A program made the position numbers and the translations under genes. A stretch of 64,000 nt of DNA from Ahaetulla prasina. Lineage: Eukaryota > Chordata > Lepidosauria > Squamata > Colubridae. A model generated the notes under the pieces. That model worked only from the letters and a program-made list of their open reading frames with translations, did not search any database and was not told the origin of the DNA. Where the stretch lies: NCBI RefSeq assembly GCF_028640845.1, contig NC_080544.1, positions 56,395,211 to 56,459,210 of the forward strand. Direction: 5' to 3'. Below are positions 11,737 to 22,036 of the stretch, piece by piece. Each line of letters begins with the position of its first letter. Position 1 is the first letter of the stretch.

Positions 11737-12473
11737 TCTGATTACAAACACAAGGCCTCAGTTCCTGCTCAGTTGATTTTGAGCTGCCAAGAAATATACT
11801 ATAGGCCAAACCATTTCACCTCTGAAGATGCTAGCCACAGTTGCTGGTGAATGTCAGGATACCAAATAATTAAAACATAGTCTATCAGTTCATCACTGCT
11901 GGATTGATGTTGGCTGTGAAAGCCTTCCTTAATATAAAGCTCTTTATATTTGCACAAATTGTGGTTTCACATTAAAAAAGTGTGAGAGATCTTTGCAAAG
12001 TGTTCTCTATTTTGTTTTCTAATTTTCTATGGATAAAATGATTACGGACATGCCAGCAGAGGAAGCAACAAGTACAAACATAAATATTTCTAAATTGTAA
12101 AATTTAGAAAAACATAGTATTTGGGCTTCTTAAGGTTTTATTGCCCCATGTTCTTTCTGATAATCCTTAAGAGTGAAGAGTTCAGAGAAAGTACAGATTT
12201 ATTTCATTTCCCTTGGTTATCAGAATCTGGGATATTTAGCTTATTTATAACTATATCTGCTGAGCACTGTTTGAAATAGACAGATTTCTGAAGCTTAAAA
12301 GAACAATTCAATTATTAGACTTACAGGTCATAACACTTCAAAATACTGAAGTATTCACTGATTAACAATATTTTTGTTCGATATTTCCAGCCTTACACAA
12401 GAAGAGCCTTGTTTGATTGATGCCTACAATGATTAATAATGTGACCATAAGAATGACATAAACCCACATATAT
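11737..12473. other. No recognisable feature
   Basis: No gene or repeat family recognised. Confidence 0.45.
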
Positions 12474-12721
12474 GTATACTCAAATATTTTGGCCACCTAA
12501 TGAGAAGGAAGGACTTAATGGAGAAGAGCCTAATGCTGGGAAAGAATGAGGGCAAAACAAGAATGGGACAAAAGAGAATGAGGTGGCTGGATGGAGTCAC
12601 TGAAGCAATAGGTGTGAGCTGAAATGGACTCCAGAAGATGGTAGAGGACAGGAAGGCCTGGAGAAACGTTGTCCATGGGGTCACAATGGGTTGGACATGA
12701 CTTTGCAACTAACAACAACAT
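12474..12721 (+). mobile_element. BovB (RTE) LINE, 3' end
   Basis: The end contains GGAGAAACGTTGTCCATGGG, GTCACAATGGGTTGGACATG and GACTTTGCAACTAACAACAA, the characteristic terminus of RTE-BovB LINEs. Only about the last 250 bases are present. Upstream GAATGAGGTGGCTGGATGGA is the remnant of the ORF2 C-terminal coding region. Reverse-strand open frames here are shadows. Confidence 0.85.
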
Positions 12722-13642
12722 ATGTATATATATACATCTACAGTATACATATATGTTCTAGTCTCAGATAAATTGGGAATAGATTAGTATAATTTGGAAC
12801 AGATGTGCATTTTCCCATGGCAAAGTGGATAGTATAATGTATTATATTTTGAATTCTTATCATCCATCAAGCTCTAGTGCCAAAATCTTGTTCCAGACAC
12901 AACTGCAGTGGGGAAAAAATGGTAGAGCTGGTGGGGAAGGAGAAGCATTAGATTTATTATCCGAAACACTAGATACAGTATATACATTTGAAGACACACT
13001 TTCGATTTATAGTGAATTTTTAAGACCACAGTCTGTTTACCTCCTCACAGTCTTGTATGTGGTTGGAAAGAGATCCTTAGCTTATTCACTCTATTGCTTT
13101 GCATTCTCTCACCTTCTGCAATTATATTATGTTTTGTTGGCTGTTTCAGTTGATTGCCAAAAGTTAAAGTGAGAAAAGGTAGAAGATATTAACTAATGAT
13201 GGTATTTTCTATAAAAGACCCCAGTAAATAATCAGGTTTAGAAAATTCAGAAAAATGCAGTATATTCTTTATCTTTTTCTTTGTAGAGTCCTCTCTCAGT
13301 CAGACTTGCTGCATTTGTTTTCTCATGGTGTAATTTTCCATGTAAATGTTGTCACCATTTTGTTTCAAATATAAAAGTAATAAGAAAAATCAAAACAGAT
13401 CCCTGGCTTAAAGGATACACAGACAAACCATATTTTATGAATTTGGGGAAAATTTATTCCTTTGTAAAGAAGATTTTTTTGCATTAACTTTTATTCCATT
13501 CTGAGACATAATAGAAAGCATGTTATGGATGCTTAATAAAATAGATTTTAAGGTTGCATAGTTAATAATTCAATGTGGATTTATATGAAATCACCATATC
13601 TTTTCTATATATTTTGTCATATAATATACTTTATATTAAGTT
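12722..13642. other. No recognisable feature
   Basis: It contains a short TA-rich run (12720-12755) and a 115-codon open frame (12825-13172) with no recognisable domain, which I do not call as a gene. Confidence 0.45.
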
Positions 13643-13821
13643 TGGGCAATGAAGAGGCAGGAGACGATACAAGTGACAACAGCTCTTTAGTTTATTGTGA
13701 TCCCAGAAAAAGCCAACAGGCAAAAAACCCTCTTTAAATAGTAATTTGGCTGAGGCATCAGCCAATCAGCAACGTGCATTTTCCCGCCCAAATTTCCCTC
13801 CTAAAATTCAAATACGTTACA
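13643..13821 (-). repeat. 3' LTR of the Gypsy element
   Basis: On the minus strand the LTR begins TGTAACGTATTTG directly after a purine tract (GGGAGGGGAAGAG). It ends near ...CTTCATTGCCCA, giving TG...CA termini and about 179 bp. It contains a TATA-like CTATTTAAAGAG and a polyadenylation signal AATAAA in the expected order. The outer end could instead be at CTTCA, eight bases shorter. Confidence 0.65.
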
Positions 13822-13882
13822 CTCTTCCCCTCCCAGAACACATTTTACCATATTTACATAATTTTTGCATAACATTTGCATG

Positions 13883-16800
13883 TTATTTTTTCACGTAGTC
13901 ATGCAGGTAGACAGGGTGTCTCCTAACTCTTTCTGACCTGCGCAATTCATTCCCTGGGAGTGAGTCGAGCTGGTCAGAGGGACTGTTTGTTCCTCCCAGC
14001 TCCTCCTCTCGGCCCTCTGGCCCTGGATTATTGGCAGAGTCGTCCCTGCTGTCCTCTGGAGGAGCCGGTTGGTGTCGCTGGACTTCTTCAGACACAGCTA
14101 AGTCCTCCGATCGCCTCGGGGTTGAGTTAGCTGTTGGTTCCAATGTTTGGTAGTCAGGGTCTGGCTGTTTGGTTTCTGGATCGTTTTGTATTCTTTTTCG
14201 TAATTGATCTATGTGGCGTCTCCACACTCGGCCATCCCCCATGTCCACTAAGTATGACTTTGGGCCCGTCACTCCTACAATCGTTCCCCTTAGCCACGCT
14301 GGGCCCTCACTATAGTTATGTGCTCATACCGGGTCACCTGCTGCCATTGTTCTGGTTTTTTCCTTCGTGCTTTGGTACCCATCAGGGGAGTATGTCGTGT
14401 TTAACCGATCTAGGGGGCACCGGAGTCTTCTACCCATTAATAACTCCGATGGGCTGTGGCCGGTGGTCACACAGGGAGTTCTATGTTGGACTGCCAGGAA
14501 GGTATCAATTTTGAATTGCCAATCTCCTGGGCTAATTCTAGATAGCGCTTCCTTGGCACTGCGTACGAAATGTTCTGCAAGTCCGTTCGTCGCCGGGTGG
14601 AAAGGTGCCGAGAGGACATGTTGGATGCCCTCTCCTGCCAAGTACCCCTCAAAATGGGTGGCTGTGAATTGTGGGCCGTTATCGGACACTAGAGTGTCGG
14701 GCAATCCGTGTGTCACAAATAGATGCCTCAAGACTGTGATTACCACTTCCGCTGTTGTGGATTTCATGAGTAAAATTTCTAACCACTTTGAGTAGGCATC
14801 TACCACAATTAAGAAGGTCTGCCCATGGAACGGCCCGGCAAAATCTATGTGGATCCTGGACCAAGGACCCTGGGGTTTCTCCCATTCCCTGATGGGAGCT
14901 GTTGGGGATAGTGGCCTTGATTCTTGACATGCTTGGCATTTCCCCACCAGATTGCTAATGTCTTTATCCATTTGTGGCCACCACACATAACTTCTCGCTA
15001 GGTTTTTCATCCTCACAATCCCTGGGTGGCCCACATGCAATAGCTCCAACACATGCCCTCATAATTTCTCTGGAATAACCACTCTATCCCCCCATAACAG
15101 ACAGCCCCCTTGTACCGACAGTTCCGAACGCTTTTTAGTAAACTCTTTGAAACGATCCCCCAGTGCAGCAGGCCATCCCCTCTGCACCCAACCGATCACA
15201 GTCCTTACAATAATATCTTTATAGGATGCCCTAGTCACTTCTGTGGATGTGACTGGGCCAGAGTCCAAAGAGTCAATTAACAAGACAGGTGTCCCTGGGG
15301 TCGGGTCTTCAATAGCCTCTGGCAATGGGCATCTACTAAACGCATCCGCATGTCCCAAATCTTTGCCCGGTCGGTGAGACAGTTGGTATGAATATGCTGC
15401 CAGGAAAATAGTCCAACAGGTCAGCCTGGGTGATAATGCAACCGGTGTTGGACGGTCCCCTGCCAATAGTCCCAATAAAGGTCTGTGGTCTGTGACTATT
15501 TCAAATCGCCGCCCAAACAGATACTCATGGAATTTTTTAACCCCCGAGACTATAGCAAGTGCTTCCCGGTCTAGTTGGCTATAGTTCCTTTCTGTTGTGG
15601 ACATCGTGCGGGAGAAATATGCGATAGGGGCTTCTGAACCGCTCGGTAGCTTGTGGCTGAGGACAGCCCCTACCCCGTAGGGTGATCCATCACAAACTAG
15701 TACTAGTGGCAACGTCCCATTGTACTGGATTAAAAGGCTATCGCTGGACAAAAGTTTCTTAACGCCTTTGAATGCCCTAGCCTCAACCCTGCCCCAAGTC
15801 CATACCGATTTTTTCGCTAGCAGTTTTTGTAATGGTTCGGCTACCATTGCCTTATTTTTTAAAAATACCGCATAGAAGTTTACAAGCCCCAAAAATGCTT
15901 GTAATTCTGTTTTGTTTTTTGGGGGTGGGGCCTTTCTAATGGCTCGCACTTTGCTCTCAGTTGGGTGGATGCCTTCCTTATCTATCCGGTAACCCAAGAA
16001 TTCTACAGATTCAACTCTTATCTGACATTTTTTGAGTTGAACCTTAAGTCCTGCGGACCTGAAAATGCCCAAAACCTTCCGCCATTTGACCCCTAATTCT
16101 TCCATGTTTTCTGCTGATATCAGTACATCATCGAAATATGGAACTACTCCCGGTAGACCTTGTAGGAGCCATTCCATTAGGTTTTGGAATAACCCGGGGG
16201 CTAAACTAACTCCGAACTGAAGTTGAGTGCATTTAAAAGCGCCCCGGTGCGTGACAATTGTCTGCACTTCTGCCGTTTCATTGTCAACTGATAATTGTTG
16301 GTAGGCTTGAGCCAGGTCGAGTTTGGCAAAAACCTGTCCCTGCCCTAATGAGTGCAACAAATGTTGCACTACGGGAACGGGGTAAGCACTCTTTTCCAAT
16401 GCTTTGTTAAGCGTTGCCTTATAGTCAGTGCAAATACGGACTGATCCGTCCGGTTTGACTGGGGTCACTATTGGTGACTCCCATTTTGCATGGTCGATGG
16501 GGACTAGTATTCCCTGGCTTACTAGTTTGTCTAGTTCCCTGTCAATCTTGGGTTTGAGGGTAAACGGGACCCTCCTAGCTTTTAATCTAATGGGAGCCAC
16601 CTGGGGGTCCAAATTGAATGAAATGGGGGTCCCCACGTACTTGCTCAGGCTGTCTTGGAAAACGTCCTTGAATTCTCTCAACAATTCGTCCTTCAGGTTG
16701 ACGCTGCTTCTGTGAACCCCGGTTATTCCCATGCCCAAGGCTCGGAACCAGTCCAGACCCAGCAAGCTGGGCAGGTTTCCATCTACGATAGTGATCGGCA

Positions 16801-16960
16801 GGGTTTTCTTGAATTGTCCATATTTCACTCTGACGGACGTGACTCCTCGAACAGGGATTCGGTTCCCCTGGTAGTCTTGCACTCTCAGCTTTTGGGATTG
16901 CAGCTGGCGTTTCGTGACTTCTGGCAGGTCCCTTGCGATTGTGTCCCAAGACATAATCAT
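13883..16960 (-). pseudogene. Gypsy pol (protease end-RT-RNase H-integrase)
   Basis: One frame runs the whole length with two in-frame TGA stops (at 15059-15061 and 14324-14326) and no frameshift that I can see. Order: retropepsin C-terminus (PSLLGLDWF, the typical LLG-D ending); RT, with the active-site motif YFDDVLI and the LQFGVSLAPGLFQ region; RNase H (LVCDGSPYGVGAVL, LDREALAI, TDHRPL); then integrase, with core aspartates in IDFAGPF and VSDNGPQF, AEHFVRSAKEA near the usual glutamate position, and zinc-finger HVGHPG plus CQAC. The tail has a charged C-terminus (about 14272-13883). The reading frame starts by truncation, so the first Met is not a real start. This is a Metaviridae-like retrotransposon, not a host gene. 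Confidence 0.93.
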
Positions 16961-17390
16961 GATTGATGAAATCTAATTAGGTCTGAAAGTTCATGAAAAA
17001 AAAATGAAAATATGTCTAGATCTTTATCTACTTTTTGGTGATGGTCCAGGAAAAAAAGAGGGGAAGGAGAGAATTAATCATACAGAAAATGATGGCATGA
17101 CATAATAGCAGTGTGACAATATCTAAGGGGTTGCCATAAAGAAGAGAGAGTCCACCTATTCTCCTGAAAGCACGTGAAAGCAGGACAAAAAGCAATGGAT
17201 GGAAACTAATCAAGGAGTGAACCAACCTAGAATTAAGGAGAAATTTCCTAACAGTTGGAACAATTAATCAGTGGAATGATGAGAATGATCATTAAATGAT
17301 CCACACTGGAAGTTTTTAAGAAGAGATTGAACAACCATTTGTCTGAAATAATATAAGGATTCCTGCCTTATATAGGAAGCTATACTAGAA

Positions 17391-17843
17391 CCACAGTCAC
17401 CAACTGGTGATTTGCGAGAAAATTTTGGTGGTCCATGGAGAATTATTTTTGCCGGTGCACCTTGGTGGAGGAGCTGCGGTGCAAGTGGGCCGAAGCAGTG
17501 ATTGCAATGGCTGGAAGCTGTGGGAACGAAGCACTACTTGCACTTGTGCAGCATTAGCATTCCACCTCAGTATATTTGCCCAGCCGGTGGTGCAAAGCAG
17601 CCCTCGTCTCCTGCCACTTGGGACTCGGAGCTATAAATGGTGACTGGTCCTGGGAGCAGCTAGATTTTGCTCTCTATTGCGGATGCCAGATTGGCCCCCT
17701 GCAAGCTCTCGTCCCTCGAGGAGCGCTCGCTGAAGCAGCGTGGGAAACTTCAGCCGGAATGCTGATGCCATGCAAAATGAAATTGAGAAAAAGAGACAAA
17801 ATGAAAGAGAGAGAATGAGAAAGAGAAAGAGAATGAGAGAGAA

Positions 17844-17876
<33 letters not shown>

Positions 17877-18439
17877 GAGAGAGAGAATCAGAGAGAGAAC
17901 CAGAGAGTGAGGGAGAGACAATGACAGAGAATCAGAATGAGAGAGAATCAGAGAAAGAGAAAGAGAATAAGAGAGAATCAAAGAGAATCAGAGAGAGAAA
18001 ATCAGAATGAGAGAGAGTGTGTGTGTGTGGGGGGGAATGAGAGAGAGAGAGAAAGAGAAAGAAAGAGTGGGAGGAAGAGAGAGAAAGAGAGAGGGGAGAG
18101 AGAGAAAGAGAGATGAGAGTGAGAGAATGAGAGCGAAAGAGTGGGAGAGAGGGAGAGAAAGAGAGAGGGGACATAGAGAGAGAAAGAATGAGAGAGAAAG
18201 GGGGGAGGGAGAGAGAGAGAGAAAGAGAGAATGAGAGAGAAAGAGTGGGTGAGAGAGGGGAGAGTGGGGAAGAAAGAGAGAGAGAAAGAGAGAGGAGGAA
18301 GAGTGCCTGAAGGATCCCATCCAGTCACTGGGAGTCCAGGCACTTCAGCAAGGGGTGCGCTGGATTCGTATTAGTGGTCCACAGGACTTAAAATTATGAA
18401 CTTGGTGGTCCCTGAGGTCCAAAAGGTTGGGGACCCCTG
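17391..18439. mobile_element. hAT-like non-autonomous element, 1.05 kb
   Basis: A perfect 8-bp duplication TACTAGAA flanks it (17383-17390 and 18440-18447). The right end is the complement of CAGGGGTCCCCAACCTTTTG, a hAT-type terminus. The left end (CCACAGTCACCAACTGGTG) is a decayed partner of it. It lies inside a CR1 tail, which reads through once the element is removed. The interior is GC-richer at the left and then a long purine satellite. No transposase is encoded. Confidence 0.8.
17790..18300. repeat. Purine-rich (GAGAGA/GAGAAA) satellite tract
   Basis: About 500 bp of GA-rich repeats with GACA, GTGT and GGGG interruptions lie inside the hAT-like element. Almost every purine is on the plus strand. 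The tract gives long serine/leucine-rich reverse-strand open frames that are low-complexity artefacts, not genes. Such tracts can form triplex DNA in principle. Confidence 0.95.
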
Positions 18440-18478
18440 TACTAGAAGAACTCCAAGGCTCTGTTATTCTGTTATTCT

Positions 18479-20289
18479 ATTAAATCTTTCATTTAATACT
18501 TCTAAATATTAGTATCACAATTAAATCAGGGTGTCTATGTCAATTGCTCTCTTCTTCCAGTTTTCTCCAATTGCTTTCCTACCCATACCCTTGCCAATGT
18601 GTGCTTGAATTTTCCTTCCTCCGTGCATTACCTCCATACTTTATTTTCCTGAAATAGCTTTTCATTGTTGGTTCATCTTACTTTCTTGCTGCCATCACCA
18701 GAGTCTCTGGGGTCTTCCCTCTGCCTTCTTGCCTTCCCATGTCTCTTCTTATTATTGATGCTGCTTCAATGAAAGACAAGTACCACTGCTTGTCATGGTA
18801 GGAGAATTCATTACCACCAATATTGTAATCATGAATAATATTTACTGGTCACTGGACTACAATTGTTGCTATGCTATGCGGTTAGAGTAGAATTTATAGA
18901 AAGGACACTGTGAGAATTGGCCTAGAGCACACATGGAGGGCACCAAGTTGCAAAATGCTGTTAAATGGGTTTTAGTATACAGTATGCAGACTGAGAAGTT
19001 GTCCTGAGGGTCTTTACAATTTATTGCTTATGTCCATCAGGGATTCTCAGAAATGGTAGCTAAGCAACGCACCAAATAACATTTTTGACAGCTTCTTATC
19101 TACACCTCCTTAAATAAGTGCAGTTCTGGAATATATTACTGCATTTTTTTCCTCCCAAAACTCTATAACAGTCTCTGCTTGAAAACTATGAAATGTGAGT
19201 TCATACTCCTTGGTGCATTGTCAAATGAGGCTTGCTAGTTTGTGATAAAAATTTGTGACCTCACCTCAATAAGTTCTTGCCTTCTGCTTATCAATCATGT
19301 TTCCAGGAAAGCTTGCTTGTTACATTGTCTCTCCTGGAACAAAATAACAGCACATAATGTGAAAGTCACCTGCAAGAGGTCATCTTTCATTTGCAAATTC
19401 TGAAAAGTGGTAGGTTTGAAGCACAAATAACTTATGTCCAAAATTGTGCATGTCAAATATATAAATTTTGAAACAGACAGGTGGCTTTGGAGAATCTTCT
19501 GAGGCTATTGATTCAGTACCATAATCAAATATACTGTAGCTATTATGTAAAAATATCATATTTGAAAATGGCTTTAGATTCCACTACCATATTTGTTATG
19601 AGTTTATCCATACACAGGCACTGTTCTGCAACTCCTTCCCCAAATGGAAATGGAAATCCAATAAATCTTTAGAATACCAGGAAATAAAACTCAGTAAAAA
19701 TTATAATAATGCTATTAAAATTCACAGTTTTAAACACATACTTCACATTTTCCGGATATAATTAGATTTATAAATATGAGGGAGAAAAATAATTATTTGA
19801 GAAAAAAAAACTTTAGACTTTACACTTAATAGTAAAGTAATGCCAAAGAATAAATCACAAGGTCAAACCTTTTCTTAACCTTATTGTTGCTTAAATTTTA
19901 ATGGTATTTTGTATTATCTGCACATACAGTATATTTAAAGTCCTATATGAATAACATGACTTCACTGATGAGCAAAAGACTACTTTGTTAATAAACAAAC
20001 TAACAAAAAATTGTGCTTGGCAATGAAAACTGGAAAGCAAAATAATATGAGTACAATAAAATGGAATATCCATGCAATCAAGGAATAATCTATTTAAGGC
20101 ATGTGATTTTAAGATGTAGCTGCAATGGACAATGGGAAAAATAATGGAGAAAAAATTAATTCTCTTAATCCTTTTTCAAGATAATGGGGAAAAGTATTAA
20201 AACTGGATTTATAGTCTTAAAAAGTTTACAATTGTATAGCTATAATCACTGGAAAAAGCAATGGGAAGAATTAGCAGTAAAAAGAAACC
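18479..20289. other. No recognisable feature
   Basis: About 1.8 kb of AT-rich sequence with no gene or repeat that I can name. Confidence 0.45.
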
Positions 20290-20292
20290 GAG

Positions 20293-20437
20293 CTGCCATG
20301 GTGGTTGTTCAGCATCAAAGCCGGAGCACAGAAAAAAATCAAAGAAACAGTGCAAGATAGGAAGATGTGGAGAGACCTGGCCCATAGAATTGCCAAGAGT
20401 TGGACACGACTGAACGGATGACAATAACAACAAAGCT
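20293..20437 (+). mobile_element. BovB (RTE) LINE, 3' end fragment
   Basis: GATGTGGAGAGACCTGGCCC, GCCAAGAGTTGGACACGACT and GAACGGATGACAATAACAAC match the terminal segment of BovB-type LINEs. Only about 145 bp remain. Confidence 0.8.
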
Positions 20438-20789
20438 ATAAAAATATGAGATTATTCTAGATTTTGGTTAAGTGTGTCTAACATAAATTCTGCCATATTT
20501 GGGGTGCAGTAGTCGAGATCACAGAAAGACCCACAGTCCTATCTCAGTTATAAGTGAGTAATTTGGGGCTTCTTTCAATCCAGTCTACATCACAGAGTAG
20601 TTGCAAGTGAACAGTTGAAGAAAGATTACCGTATATATTCGAGTATAAACCGAGTTTTTCAGCACGTTTTTTGTGCTGAAAAGCGCCCCCTCGGCTTATA
20701 CTCGAGTCTACATCTCGATGTACTTCGGGAACCCCGCACAGGAGACGCCAAAGAGGCGGTGAGATCGTCCGGCGGGATTTGCCCAAGGC

Positions 20790-21510
20790 TGAGCAGTTCG
20801 CCGCGCGGACCCGAGCCAAGCCGGTCCCAGTCCAGCCGAACGGTGAAAGCAGAGCGGCGCTCGGCATGTCGGGGAAAACCTCCCTCCCTCAGCCGAGAAG
20901 GCTGGCGGCTCCCCCGCCGCGCGGACCCGAGCCAAGCCGGTCCCAGTCCAGCCGAACGGTGAAAGCGACATGCCGAGCGCCGCTCCGCTTTCACCGTTCG
21001 GCTGGACTGGGACCGGCTTGGCTCGGGTCCGCGCGGCGGGGCGGGGGAGCCGCCAGCCTTCTCGGCTGAGGGAGGGAGGGTTTCCCCGACATGCCGGGCG
21101 CCGCTCCGCTTTCACCGTTCGGCTGGACTGGGGCCGGCTTGGGTCGGGTCCGCAGTAACTCCGCCAGGCTGTGCCGAGGAAACCATTTAAAGCCCAGCTT
21201 CTGAAGCGGAGGAGAAGAAAGAAAGCCCTGGCGGTGCAGTGAGAGGCGGGCGGGGAGCCGCCAGCCTTCTCGGCCGACGCTTTCACCGTTCGGCTGGACT
21301 GGGACCGGCTTGGCTCGGGTCCGCGCGGCGGGGCGGGGGAGCCACCAGCCTTCTCGGCTGGGGGAGGAGGTTTCCCGACATGCTGAGTGTCGGCCGAGAA
21401 GGCTGGCGGCTCCCCCGCCCCGCCCTCTCACTGCACCGCCAGGGCTTTCTTTCTTCTCCCTCCGTGCTTCAGAAGCTGGGCTTTTAAATGGTTTCCTCGC
21501 GGCAGGCGGG
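20790..21510. repeat. GC-rich direct and inverted repeats
   Basis: A module containing CACCGTTCGGCTGGACTGGG and GGCTCGGGTCCGCGCGG occurs at least five times in both orientations. Examples are near 20808-20847 and 20918-20967 (minus sense) and 20990-21038, 21111-21153 and 21286-21330 (plus sense). A second pair, about 21165-21245 and 21425-21505, is inverted (GAAACCATTTAAAGCCCAGC against its complement). CpG density is far above the surroundings. Many open frames in all six phases result from the lack of AT-rich stops and are not genes. Confidence 0.85.
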
Positions 21511-21516
21511 AAGAAG

Positions 21517-22030
21517 ATGCTCGGTAGCAGCGGCGGCGGAGGCAACCACCACGTCAGGAGGCTTTCAAGAAGGCGGCGTCCGAGGGGAGCAAGGCCATGA
21601 TGCAGAAGCGCGCCAACCCCAAAGGCCCCGCCGGGGTGGCGCCCAAGACGGCTGAGCTGAAGGTCTTCAAGTCGGACAGCGTGGAGGCTCGCTTGCCGGT
21701 GGCCTCGAACCTGCGCAAGCAGAAGTCCCTCACCAACCTGTCTTTCCTGACCGACAGCGAGAAGAAGATGCAGCTCTACGAGCCGTAGCCTCAAAGGCGG
21801 CAAGCAGGCGCCCTCGCTCATGTCCAAGAACCTCTCCCGGTCCGAGCACTCACTCTTTCAGGCTAAGTTGGCCCCGGCCACCAGCAACAAACCGCCGCTG
21901 GCGCCATTGCCTTCCAACCTGGGCAAGCCCAGCCGCATCCCGCGGGGGCCTTACGCCGAAGTCAAACCGCTCGAGCTAGTAGTCACCGTGCTGGGCGACC
22001 TGGAGCAGCTGCTCTTCAGCCAGATGCTCG
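21517..22030 (+). pseudogene. NAV1: Captured NAV1-like first coding exon (decayed)
   Basis: NAV1 encodes neuron navigator 1, a large cytoskeleton-associated protein acting in neuronal migration. The fragment starts with ATG at 21517 (MLGSSGGGG). After a frame change it reads AELKVFKSDSV, NLRKQKSLTNLSFLTDSEKK and MQLYEP to a stop at 21786-21788. Another frame (from 21820) resumes with MSKNLSRSEHSLFQAK, GKPSRIPRGPYAEVKPL and ELVVTVLGDLEQLLFSQML. From memory of the vertebrate protein these blocks are in native order. About 20 residues seem lost after LYEP and about 50 between VKPL and ELVV. Position 22030 ends the exon one base into a codon, followed by GTGAGT. An unspliced genomic origin inside a transposon is inferred; paralogues NAV2 or NAV3 are less likely. 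Confidence 0.75.
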
Positions 22031-22036
22031 GTGAGT
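22031..22036 (+). other. Fossil splice donor (GTGAGT)
   Basis: GTGAGT directly follows the last coding base of the NAV1-like exon and matches the vertebrate donor consensus. The following about 300 bp (to roughly 22340) lack coding similarity and look like the start of the donor gene's intron. The copy was therefore taken at DNA level, not from mRNA. Confidence 0.7.

Larger units (their letters stand above)
13643..16966 (-). mobile_element. Ty3/Gypsy LTR retrotransposon, 5'-truncated
   Basis: Read on the minus strand, the element enters inside the protease region near 16960. It continues through reverse transcriptase, RNase H, integrase and a C-terminal tail to 13883, then a polypurine tract and a short 3' LTR. 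Gag, the primer-binding site and the 5' LTR are missing; sequence beyond 16966 is unrelated. The GC content and coding density contrast with the surrounding AT-rich DNA. It is an immobile remnant, but pol is well preserved, so insertion was probably not ancient. Confidence 0.9.
17090..18478 (+). mobile_element. CR1 LINE 3' end, split by a hAT-like element
   Basis: The first part (about 17090-17382) carries degraded CR1 ORF2 C-terminal sequence, visible as AAGGAGAAATTTCCTAACAG, CAATTAATCAGTGGAA and GTTTTTAAGAAGAGATTG. The last part (18448-18478) is CTCCAAGGCTCTGTTATTCT followed by GTTATTCTAT, the ATTCT-type 3' repeat of CR1. The two were contiguous before the insertion between them. Confidence 0.85.

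Noticed and set aside
12433..12721. Reverse-strand open frames of 63-91 codons
   Set aside because: They are the antisense of the BovB 3' end.
12825..13172. 115-codon open frame as a gene
   Set aside because: No recognisable domain, no splice or promoter context, and AT-rich sequence. Length alone is not enough.
14134..16966. Plus-strand open frames of 95-142 codons across the Gypsy element
   Set aside because: They are antisense shadows of the well-supported pol frame.
17631..18343. Several overlapping reverse-strand open frames of 80-116 codons rich in Ser/Leu
   Set aside because: They translate the GA-rich satellite in three frames. Low complexity produces open frames without selection.
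20544..21827. Many overlapping open frames up to 278 codons on both strands
   Set aside because: The region is GC-rich with inverted repeats and few stop codons. Frames overlap on both strands and repeat the same peptide from the repeated module; none has a recognised domain.
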